6,278 bases of DNA from Propionibacteriaceae bacterium (GTDB taxonomy: Bacteria; Actinomycetota; Actinomycetes; Propionibacteriales; Propionibacteriaceae), in NCBI GenBank assembly GCA_003153855.1, contig PMBM01000201.1:8580-14857 (forward strand). Direction: 5' to 3'. Numbering within the stretch: the stretch's first letter is position 1; each line of letters opens with the position of its first letter. Positions 1 through 5,286 of the stretch are shown here, piece by piece. The position numbers and the translations under genes were made by a program. The notes beneath the pieces were generated by a model that ran no database searches, was not told where the DNA came from, and saw only the letters and a program-made list of their open reading frames with translations.

Positions 1-533
1 TCGCGCAGGAAGTTCGTGAGCTGGAACGCGTTGCCGAGGGCACGGGCGGGCGCCTTGGCGGCCGACGAGTACGGCTCCAGCACCGGCAGCATCATCTCGC
101 CGATCACCGCTGCCGAACCCTCCATGTACCCCTCGCGCAGCTCGTCCCAGGTGGCCCAGGTCGTACGGGTCAGGTCGAGGGCCATCGCGTCGAAGAAGCG
201 CTCGAAGCAGTCGGGATCCGTACCGCGGCGCTTGATGCTGCTGACGACCGCGGCCATGACCGGCTCGTCGCTCGTCCCGTGGTGCAGCGCGTCGAAGAAC
301 ATCCCCCGGAATGCGGTGAGGCGCTCGGCCTCGGTGCCCGTCATGGGCACCGACAGGTCCACCTTCTCGGGCTCGTCGACGATGTCGTCGGCCAGCCGGC
401 ACAGTGCGTACACCGCGTAGACGTCACGCCGCTGGCGCTTCGGGAGCAGGAGCGCCCCCCAGTAGTACGTGGTGCCGTACTGGCGGGTCAGCTCGGCGCA
501 CCGGGCATAGCCGGTCTCGAGCAGGGTCGTCAT
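1..533 (-). CDS. crtB: Phytoene synthase CrtB, N-terminal 177 residues (runs off left edge)
   Basis: Squalene/phytoene synthase family enzyme that condenses two GGPP head-to-head into 15-cis-phytoene, the first committed carotenoid step; such enzymes are cytosolic or membrane-associated. Reading right to left, the protein starts MTTLLETGYARC and carries YYWGALLLP (residues 23-31) and YALCRLADDIVDE (42-54). The latter holds the first Asp-rich Mg-diphosphate motif, D49-D50-x-x-D53. Further on it has the actinobacterial-type stretch YMEGSAAVIGEMMLPVL and then FQLTNFLR at the edge. The second DxxxD motif should begin at the next codons, outside the window; full-length family members are about 300 residues. 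The ATG (531-533) overlaps the crtI stop as TGATG, and AAAGGAA (541-547, read on the minus strand) is a good ribosome binding site 8 nt upstream, which fixes the start. It is the third gene of the operon. The family call is near certain; truncation is by the window only. Confidence 0.95.
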   Translation of the reverse strand, partial: MTTLLETGYARCAELTRQYGTTYYWGALLLPKRQRRDVYAVYALCRLADDIVDEPEKVDLSVPMTGTEAERLTAFRGMFFDALHHGTSDEPVMAAVVSSIKRRGTDPDCFERFFDAMALDLTRTTWATWDELREGYMEGSAAVIGEMMLPVLEPYSSAAKAPARALGNAFQLTNFLR

Positions 534-2026
534 CAGAACATTCCTTTCACGCGGTCGGCCGCGAGCTTGCCGGACACGAGAACCATGGGGATGCCGACGC
601 CGGGGGTGGTCCCGGAGCCGGCGAAGACGAGGCCCGGCACGCGCTTGTCGACGTTGCGCGGCCGGAACGGTCCGGTCTGGGCGAACGTGTGGGCCAGCGA
701 GAACGGCGTGCCGGCGGCCATGCCCTGCGCCTGCCAGTCGTTCGGTGTCACGAACTTCTCCGTGACGATCTCGCCGTCGTAGCCGGCGGTCGCGAGGAAC
801 GTGTGGAGCCGGTCGCGGAACGGGGCCGCCTCCGTCTCCCAGTGGATCCGGCCGACGTGGAGGTTCGGGACCGGCTCGAGCACGTAGATCGAGCTGTGCC
901 CCGCGGGCGCGGCCCCGGGGTCGTGGATCGACGGCACCGCGACGTAGCGCGACGGGTCCGCCATCGCGCGTCCGCGGTCGAGGAGGTCGACGAACGCGTC
1001 GTCCCACGCCTGGCCGAAGTGGATGTTGTGGTGCCCCGCTCCGTCGGGGAGCATGGCGCCCTTCATGCCGACATGCCAGACGACGGCTGACGGTGAGTAC
1101 CGACCGTTCCGGGCCACGCGCGGAGCCTGGACGCCAGGGAGCAGGCGGTCGTACGCCACCGGCAGGTCAGCCGTGACGACGACGGCGTCGGCCGAGATGC
1201 GTTCGCCACCCGCGAGGACGACGCCGGTGGCGCGACCGCCCGTCGCCCTCTCGACCCGCTCCACAGCGGTCCCGTACCGGATCTCGACGCCGGCGTCGCA
1301 GGCCGCTCTGGCCATGGCCGTGGGGACGGCATGCATTCCGCCCTCGGGGAAGTACACGCCTTCGATCGAGTCCATGTAGGTGATGACCGCGTACAGGGAC
1401 AGCGCTCTGGTGGGCGACAACCCCGCGTACATGGCCTGGAAGCTGAACACCCGGCGCAGGCGGTCGTCGGAGAACCGGCGGGCGATCTCCGGCCCGAGCC
1501 GGCCGAACGCGCGCAGTCGCAGCAGCTCGATGCCTGCCGCGGGCGACCGGAACAGGCCGAGCGGAGAGTCGAAGTTCGCGTCGATGAAGTGGGGCAGCTC
1601 GACGTCGTTGAGCCGCTTGAGCCAGACCACGAAGCGGTCGAACGCCGCCGCGTCCTTGGACCCGCACTCGCGCAGGATCTCCTCGCGCATCTTCTCGTGG
1701 CCGGGGCGTACGAGCAGGCGCGAGCCGTCGGCGAAGAACGCGTGGTACGCGGGGTCGAGCAAGGTCATCGACACGTAGTCGGACACGCGCGCACCCACCG
1801 CGGCGAACGCCTGCTCGAGCAGGCTCACCATGGTGAAGACCACCGGGCCGGTGTCGAACCGGAACCCGTCCTGGGAGAGGCTGCCGTTGCGACCGCCCGG
1901 AATGTCCTGTGCCTCGACGAGGGTCACCCGGTACCCGGCGCCGGCGCAGTGCATGGCTGCGCTCAGCCCGGACAGTCCGGCGCCGACGACCACGACGGTC
2001 TTGGCGCCTGGGGCGGGTGCCCTCAT
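533..2026 (-). CDS. crtI: Phytoene desaturase CrtI (FAD-dependent)
   Basis: Carotenoid desaturase of the CrtI/amine-oxidase flavoprotein family, 497 residues, the usual length. It is expected to desaturate phytoene stepwise to lycopene with FAD. The N-terminal dinucleotide-binding fold is clear: VVVVGAGLSG (11-20, G15-x-G17-xx-G20), the ribose-binding acidic residue E38 and PGGR (43-46), followed by the substrate-side segment FRFDTGP. The C-terminal CrtI signature FAGSGTTPGVGIPMV lies at 468-482, just before the end. The frame stays open upstream to 2587, but that extension is Arg-rich out-of-frame reading of the previous gene. The ATG at 2024-2026 overlaps the upstream TGA as ATGA, has no clear Shine-Dalgarno, and so probably depends on translational coupling. 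The number of desaturation steps cannot be read from sequence. A related desaturase type (CrtN- or CrtO-like) is less likely given crtB and crtE as neighbours. Confidence 0.95.
   Translation of the reverse strand: MRAPAPGAKTVVVVGAGLSGLSAAMHCAGAGYRVTLVEAQDIPGGRNGSLSQDGFRFDTGPVVFTMVSLLEQAFAAVGARVSDYVSMTLLDPAYHAFFADGSRLLVRPGHEKMREEILRECGSKDAAAFDRFVVWLKRLNDVELPHFIDANFDSPLGLFRSPAAGIELLRLRAFGRLGPEIARRFSDDRLRRVFSFQAMYAGLSPTRALSLYAVITYMDSIEGVYFPEGGMHAVPTAMARAACDAGVEIRYGTAVERVERATGGRATGVVLAGGERISADAVVVTADLPVAYDRLLPGVQAPRVARNGRYSPSAVVWHVGMKGAMLPDGAGHHNIHFGQAWDDAFVDLLDRGRAMADPSRYVAVPSIHDPGAAPAGHSSIYVLEPVPNLHVGRIHWETEAAPFRDRLHTFLATAGYDGEIVTEKFVTPNDWQAQGMAAGTPFSLAHTFAQTGPFRPRNVDKRVPGLVFAGSGTTPGVGIPMVLVSGKLAADRVKGMF
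541..547 (-). promoter_or_regulatory. Ribosome binding site of crtB inside the crtI 3' end
   Basis: On the minus strand AAAGGAA lies within the last codons of crtI, with AGGA 8 nt before the crtB ATG. Together with the TGATG overlap it allows both re-initiation and fresh ribosome entry at crtB. Confidence 0.6.
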
Positions 2027-3681
2027 GCGTCGCGCCAGGCGATCGACATCGCTGCGTCGCGGATGCCGACGACACCCGCAGGGCTCAGGTGCGAGGCGTC
2101 GAGGCATGCCGCTGCCGCGTCGTACTCGGCCTCGATGAGCTCCTCGAGCGCGGAGTCGACGCCGGCCTCGCGCATGGCGATGGCGAGAACGGGGATGTCG
2201 TCGGGCGTGACGTCGGGCGTCCCCAGTCGTGCCAGGACGTACGCGGCGTGCCCCTTCAGCCGGGAGCGGGCCAGCGTCAGCAGGACGGTCGCCTTCCCCT
2301 CGAGCAGGTCGTCGCCCGCAGGCTTGCCGGTGAGGCGAGGGTCGCCCCACACGCCGAGGTAGTCGTCGCGGAGCGCGAACGCGCGCCCTATGTGTTCGCC
2401 GCAGCGCAGGAGCGTGTCGACGACCTCCGGCATCGCGCCGGCGGCCAGAGCACCGAGCTCGAGGGGACGCTCGATCGAGTAGCGCCCCGACTTCAGCCTC
2501 GCGACGTGCTGGGCGTGCGCGAGGTCCCGGCGTCCGGCCGCCGCGCCGGTGAGGTCGGCGCGCTGGCCCGCGACGAGCTCGACGCACAGCGCGTACCAGA
2601 CCTTCCGCAACGGCCTCGGGAGGTCGTCGGCGATCCGGTCGGCCACGGTGTGCGCGAGGTCACCCAGCAGTACGGCGATGTTGGTGCCGAACAGCGTGGC
2701 ATCGCCGACGCCCCGGGAGGCGGCGTGCCAGCGGGTGGCCTCGACGTGGGCCGACGGGCGGCCACGACGCGAGGCGGACTCGTCCATGACGTCGTCGTGG
2801 ACCAGCGCGAACAGGTGCAGCGCCTCCAGCGCGGCGGCTGCACGGATGAGGTAGCGGTAGTCCGCCGAACCGTGCGTGCCGCCTGCGGCCAGGAAGCCCC
2901 AGTAGCTCATCGCCACGCGCAGCCTCTTGCCACGGCCGACGAGCAGATCGCCCAGCCATGCCGGGAAGTCGACAGGCAGGATGTCGACGCCGTTGCCGTT
3001 TGCATACCCGTCCCATTCGGCGACCAGCGTGGAGATCTCCGAGGCGAGCAGCGCGTCGACATCTCGGCAGACGGCAACGACGTCGGGGAACTGTGCGACG
3101 ACCGGTGAGATCGCCGGGTCCTTGGCCACGAGCAGCGGGACCTGCAGCGCTGCCCACGGGCTGTACACGTGAGGCGTCGCCGCGATGGCCGCCGCGAACT
3201 TGTCCCAGGCCACCCATGCCCATTCCGCGACCTCGTTCGGGTCGGGACGGGGATCGGCCTCGGTGACGTACCCGGCGTAGACCGGGCAGATCTCGTTCTC
3301 GACGATGCCGGACGCGTCGACGGCGCGGTACCGGAACTCGGGAAGGAGGGGGACCAGCGGGCCGACTGTGAGCCCCAGCTCCTCCCGGATCCGGCGCCGC
3401 GCCGCGTCTTCGAGGGACTCCCCAGCGCGGGGGTGCCCGCAGCAGGAGTTCGTCCAGACGCCGGGCCAGGTCTTCTTGCTCAGCGCGCGCCGGGTGAGCA
3501 GCACCTCACCGCGCGCGTTGAAGAGGTAGGTGGAGAAGGCGAGGTGCAGCGGCGTGGCCGTGGTGTGCACCTCGGTGCGAGGGGCGGTGCCGATCGCGAC
3601 GCCGGCGTCATCGACGAGGACGACGTCGTCGGACGCGTGGTCCTCCGAGTGAAGCTGTCGTGTCTTGTGCTGCAAGGCCAT
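2023..3681 (-). CDS. Fused isopentenyl-diphosphate isomerase (type I) and geranylgeranyl-diphosphate synthase
   Basis: Predicted 552-residue two-domain enzyme: the first domain converts IPP to DMAPP and the second condenses DMAPP with IPP to GGPP for crtB. Residues about 15-190 are a Nudix-fold type I IDI. H39, H46, C81, H83, E128 and E130 all sit exactly 14 positions after E. coli IDI H25, H32, C67, H69, E114 and E116 (metal ligands and catalytic Cys/Glu). Residues about 200-552 are an all-trans prenyl synthase, with GRGKRLR (249-255), first Asp-rich motif DDVMD (296-300), LKSGRYS (396-402) and second Asp-rich region RDDYLGVWGD (438-447) followed by GKPAGDD. No stop, frameshift or ATG lies at the junction; the only nearby alternative start is GTG at 3127-3129, with a weak AGG upstream. 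I chose ATG 3679-3681, because the longer TTG start (3727-3729) would lie in the promoter. First gene of the crt operon. The domains are certain; both activities are inferred. The synthase half corresponds to crtE and the first half to idi. Confidence 0.93.
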   Translation of the reverse strand: MALQHKTRQLHSEDHASDDVVLVDDAGVAIGTAPRTEVHTTATPLHLAFSTYLFNARGEVLLTRRALSKKTWPGVWTNSCCGHPRAGESLEDAARRRIREELGLTVGPLVPLLPEFRYRAVDASGIVENEICPVYAGYVTEADPRPDPNEVAEWAWVAWDKFAAAIAATPHVYSPWAALQVPLLVAKDPAISPVVAQFPDVVAVCRDVDALLASEISTLVAEWDGYANGNGVDILPVDFPAWLGDLLVGRGKRLRVAMSYWGFLAAGGTHGSADYRYLIRAAAALEALHLFALVHDDVMDESASRRGRPSAHVEATRWHAASRGVGDATLFGTNIAVLLGDLAHTVADRIADDLPRPLRKVWYALCVELVAGQRADLTGAAAGRRDLAHAQHVARLKSGRYSIERPLELGALAAGAMPEVVDTLLRCGEHIGRAFALRDDYLGVWGDPRLTGKPAGDDLLEGKATVLLTLARSRLKGHAAYVLARLGTPDVTPDDIPVLAIAMREAGVDSALEELIEAEYDAAAACLDASHLSPAGVVGIRDAAMSIAWRDA

Positions 3682-3697
3682 GACGTCCGTCCAATGT

Positions 3698-3713
3698 TTG
3701 TATAAGGTTGGGT
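3698..3713 (+). promoter_or_regulatory. Candidate CarH operator site 1 (crt side)
   Basis: TTGTATAAGGTTGGGT matches site 2 at 14 of 16 positions in the same orientation. It covers the predicted crt -10. That it is bound by CarH is inferred from position and repetition, not from a known consensus. Confidence 0.5.
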
Positions 3714-3729
3714 CCAAGGTAGGTGGCAA
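3699..3729 (-). promoter_or_regulatory. Predicted promoter of the crt operon
   Basis: On the minus strand, a -35-like TTGCCA (3724-3729) and a -10-like TATACA (3699-3704) are separated by 19 bp, a long spacer of the kind seen at MerR-family-controlled promoters. Transcription would start near 3692, leaving only about 10 nt before the ATG at 3681. The AAGGTTGGGT-type repeats fall in the spacer and over the -10, as expected for repression by the divergently encoded CarH. Only 4 of 6 bases match the -10 consensus, so the assignment is moderate. Confidence 0.5.
3714..3724 (+). promoter_or_regulatory. Candidate degenerate CarH operator site (between crt -35 and -10)
   Basis: CCAAGGTAGGT repeats the AAGGTTGGGT core of site 1 in the same orientation, 12 bp further on, with one base missing. 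It also shares TCCAAGGT with site 2. Head-to-tail repeats at roughly 11-12 bp fit the way CarH tetramers are known to bind DNA. Confidence 0.4.
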
Positions 3730-3752
3730 CCAGTTACCCCGTCAAGCCCGTG

Positions 3753-3781
3753 TTGAACCCTTGTCCAAGGTTGGGTACGGT
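3753..3781 (+). promoter_or_regulatory. Predicted promoter of carH
   Basis: TTGAAC (3753-3758) and TACGGT (3776-3781) are separated by exactly 17 bp, a good actinobacterial sigma-70-type pair. A start near 3788 would give a leader of about 25 nt before GTG 3813. The second repeat copy (3761-3776) fills the spacer, which suggests autoregulation. Confidence 0.55.
3761..3776 (+). promoter_or_regulatory. Candidate CarH operator site 2 (carH side)
   Basis: TTGTCCAAGGTTGGGT, a near copy of site 1 exactly 63 bp away, sits between the -35 and -10 of the carH promoter. Its left part also belongs to the small palindrome CCTTG-TC-CAAGG (3759-3770). Placement suggests autorepression. Confidence 0.5.
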
Positions 3782-3802
3782 GCGGTGGTCCATTCAGGAA
3801 GC

Positions 3803-3809
3803 AGGCGAG
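3803..3809 (+). promoter_or_regulatory. Ribosome binding site deciding the carH start
   Basis: AGGCGAG ends 3 nt before GTG 3813, with its AGG core 7 nt away; a further AGGAAG lies at 3796-3801. This supports GTG 3813 over the in-frame GTG codons upstream, and the resulting protein has the normal CarH N-terminus. Confidence 0.6.
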
Positions 3810-3812
3810 CTG

Positions 3813-4670
3813 GTGTACGCGGTCAAGCAGGTGTCAGCGCTGACAGGCGTGACCGAGGCGACCCTCCGCGTGTGGGAGCGCCGCTACAAGGTCGTCGTCC
3901 CGGCACGGTCGCCGGGGGGATACCGGCTGTACAACGACGAGCAGGTCGCCATCCTCCGCGCGATGGCGGCGCTCGTCCACGACGGGGTTCCCGCGTCCAT
4001 CGCGGCGGAGACCGTACGGGAGACGCCCACGCGGGGTGCCGCCCCCGCTGTGCCCGTCCCGGAGTCGCTTGACCTGGTGACTGCGGCCGCCGACCTGGAC
4101 CCGGCGCTCATGCACGCCCTGCTCACGGACGTCTTCGCCACGACGAGCTTCGACGACGTCGTCGACTGCTGGCTCCCGAACGAGCTGCAGCGCCTCGGCG
4201 ACGCGTGGCACAGCGGCCGGCTCAGCGTCGCGCAGGAGCATTTCGCGAGCGCGGCGGTCGCGCGCCACCTGTCGGCGCACTTCAACGACGCGGAGCCGCG
4301 CGGGGACGTACCGGTGCTCGTGGGACTTCCCGAGGGAGGGCGCCACGAGCTCATGCTGCTGGCCTTCGCCGCATGCCTGCGGCGGGCCGGGGTGAACACG
4401 GTCTATCTCGGGAGCGATGTACCGCTGGAGGACTGGAAGACCGTCGCCGCTGAGGTCGGGGCGCGCGCGGCTGTGCTCGGCGTGCACCTCGAGGAGGACG
4501 TCGAGCCGGCCCAGCTGGTCGTCGACCAGCTGACGTCCCTGCACCCGCCGGTGGCCGTGCGCGTCGGCGGGCGAAGCCGCCACAAGATCAGCGGTGCCCG
4601 ACTCCTCGAGGACCGTGTGTCTCAGGCAGCCGCAGCGGTGGCACGGGACCTGCGCGCGGGCGCCGCCTGA
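3813..4670 (+). CDS. carH: CarH/LitR-type MerR-family, B12-dependent photoreceptor repressor
   Basis: Predicted transcriptional repressor that binds adenosylcobalamin in the dark and releases DNA when light breaks the Co-C bond; the natural target here is the divergent carotenoid operon. It has 285 residues, the family length. Residues 1-70 form a MerR winged helix (YAVKQVSALTGVTEATLRVWERRY, then PGGYRLY). Residues about 85-160 are the helical B12 cap with W-x9-EH: W132, E142, H143, and H133 beside the tryptophan. Residues about 165-285 are the Rossmann B12 domain, with H178 as lower Co ligand and a late GG (252-253). These match Thermus CarH W131, H132, E141, H142 and H177 with a constant offset of one. 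The start is GTG 3813 with AGGCGAG at 3803-3809; the frame is open from GTG 3723, but that stretch contains the promoter and lacks homology. Oddities: the HxxG glycine is M181, and the usual Ser near 223-225 is absent. Confidence 0.92.
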   Translation: MYAVKQVSALTGVTEATLRVWERRYKVVVPARSPGGYRLYNDEQVAILRAMAALVHDGVPASIAAETVRETPTRGAAPAVPVPESLDLVTAAADLDPALMHALLTDVFATTSFDDVVDCWLPNELQRLGDAWHSGRLSVAQEHFASAAVARHLSAHFNDAEPRGDVPVLVGLPEGGRHELMLLAFAACLRRAGVNTVYLGSDVPLEDWKTVAAEVGARAAVLGVHLEEDVEPAQLVVDQLTSLHPPVAVRVGGRSRHKISGARLLEDRVSQAAAAVARDLRAGAA

Positions 4671-4740
4671 CGCGCACAACCCTTGTGGCGCGAGACCCGG
4701 TCGTACGGCGCTCGAGGGGTTGAACGGGCGCTCGAACCCC
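4650..4740. repeat. Convergent-gap repeat, copy A (carH 3' end / VOC gap)
   Basis: Bases 4650-4693 match copy B (5941-5984) at about 37 of 44 positions without gaps; similarity then continues through GGTCGTACGG and CGCTCGA-GG-GGTTG. The copy begins in the last seven codons of carH (ending Ala-Gly-Ala-Ala-stop), includes the TGA, and runs into the gap. It contains CACAA-CCC-TTGTG (4675-4687), a downstream inverted CAACCC/GGGTTG pair, and a 9-bp direct repeat GGCGCTCGA (4707-4715 and 4727-4735). It has no coding capacity. It could be a REP- or MITE-like unit or a two-way terminator. Confidence 0.7.
4716..4740. terminator. Possible stem-loop terminator between carH and the VOC gene
   Basis: GGGGTT (4716-4721) and AACCCC (4735-4740) can pair with a 13-nt loop. 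The stem lies in the gap between two convergent genes, where a shared terminator is expected. No T-run follows on either strand, so it would be an actinobacterial-type terminator without a U-tract; the evidence is structural only. Confidence 0.3.
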
Positions 4741-4773
4741 CCGATCCCTGTCACGAAGGGTCGGGCCGGGCGG

Positions 4774-5169
4774 TCAGGCCTCGATGCGTACCAGGTTGCC
4801 GGACGGATCGCGCACGGCCCCGTCGCGGGCACCCCACGGCTGGGTCGTGGGCTCCGAGACGATCTCGGCACCTGCTTCGGCGAGCTTGGCGAACACGCCG
4901 TCCAGGTCGTCGGTGTGGAAGTGGACGGCGTTCAGGGCGCCCTTGGCGACCAGGCCCGCGACGTACGACTGGTCGTCCGGCGAGCCCTGGATGTAGTTGG
5001 TGAGCACGATCGCGACGCCGGGCTGCGACTTCGAGCCCACGGTGATCCAGCGGAAGTCCCCGTTGGGAACATCCATGACGACGTCGAGGCCGAGGACGTC
5101 ACGGTAGAACGCGAGCGCCTTGTCCGGGTCGGTGACGGTGACGAAAGCACGGGAGAGAGTGATATCCAT
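4774..5169 (-). CDS. VOC superfamily (glyoxalase/bleomycin-resistance fold) protein
   Basis: Small cytosolic protein of 131 residues made of two beta-alpha-beta-beta-beta modules. The first (residues 4-60) contains FVTVTDPDKALAFYRDVLGL and FRWITVG; the second (about 78-130) contains the segment with H83 and H85, then TQPWGARDGAVRDPSGNLV and E130. Members are metal-dependent lyases, isomerases, dioxygenases or binding proteins, so no substrate can be named. The usual first-strand metal ligand is not evident here (F9/T11 region), so metal binding is uncertain. The start MDITLSRAF agrees with homologues that begin MDIT. GAGG sits almost against the ATG, and a -10-like TACCGT lies 7 nt upstream, suggesting a leaderless message. 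Close relatives often sit directly after an AraC regulator; here a lipoprotein gene on the other strand lies between them. Confidence 0.88.
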   Translation of the reverse strand: MDITLSRAFVTVTDPDKALAFYRDVLGLDVVMDVPNGDFRWITVGSKSQPGVAIVLTNYIQGSPDDQSYVAGLVAKGALNAVHFHTDDLDGVFAKLAEAGAEIVSEPTTQPWGARDGAVRDPSGNLVRIEA

Positions 5170-5176
5170 GCCTCAG

Positions 5177-5182
5177 ACGGTA
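5177..5182 (-). promoter_or_regulatory. Predicted -10 element of the VOC gene, leaderless arrangement
   Basis: TACCGT on the minus strand ends 7 nt before the ATG (5167-5169), so transcription would begin at or next to the start codon. No good -35 is visible at 16-18 bp. Its own promoter would let this gene be expressed independently of the araC gene further upstream. Confidence 0.4.
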
Positions 5183-5251
5183 GTCACCCCTGCCACGGAT
5201 GGCTTCTCGAATCCTGCTCTGTACAGGTGACGGCGAGCCCCTCTCATCCCG

Positions 5252-5280
5252 CTGACAGCCCGCTCGCACGGGAGTAGCGT
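5252..5280 (+). promoter_or_regulatory. Predicted promoter of the lipoprotein gene, leaderless arrangement
   Basis: CTGACA (5252-5257) and TAGCGT (5275-5280) have a 17-bp spacer, and the -10 ends 6 nt before ATG 5287. Transcription would start at the A of the ATG, giving a leaderless message, which is common in actinobacteria. This supports ATG 5287 even though GGGAG (5270-5274) is too far away for a good ribosome binding site. Confidence 0.55.
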
Positions 5281-5286
5281 CCAGCC

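Noticed and set aside
1331..2362. A 343-residue plus-strand open frame opposite crtI and the end of the fusion gene
   Set aside because: No motif, biased composition, and fully overlapped by conserved minus-strand coding sequence.
2027..2587. Upstream extension of the crtI frame to 2587
   Set aside because: It lies out of frame over the conserved C-terminus of the GGPP synthase, and the FAD-binding segment begins only eight codons after ATG 2026.
1909..3108. A 399-residue plus-strand open frame opposite the IDI-GGPP synthase gene
   Set aside because: It is antisense to a gene with complete catalytic motifs, is rich in Arg/Gly/Val with no recognisable domain, and is the usual long shadow frame of G+C-rich DNA.
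3682..3729. TTG start adding 16 residues to the IDI-GGPP synthase
   Set aside because: The extra codons coincide with the predicted crt promoter and operator repeats; ATG 3681 gives the E. coli-like IDI spacing after a short tail.
3756..4686. The 9-mer AACCCTTGT shared by the carH promoter (3756-3764) and repeat copy A (4678-4686)
   Set aside because: The similarity stops within a few bases on both sides, so it does not show that the operator and the repeat are related; a 9-base match is weak evidence.
3834..4871. A 345-residue minus-strand open frame opposite carH
   Set aside because: carH shows ordered, correctly spaced family residues in the plus frame; the antisense frame shows none and would run through the repeat and the convergent gap.
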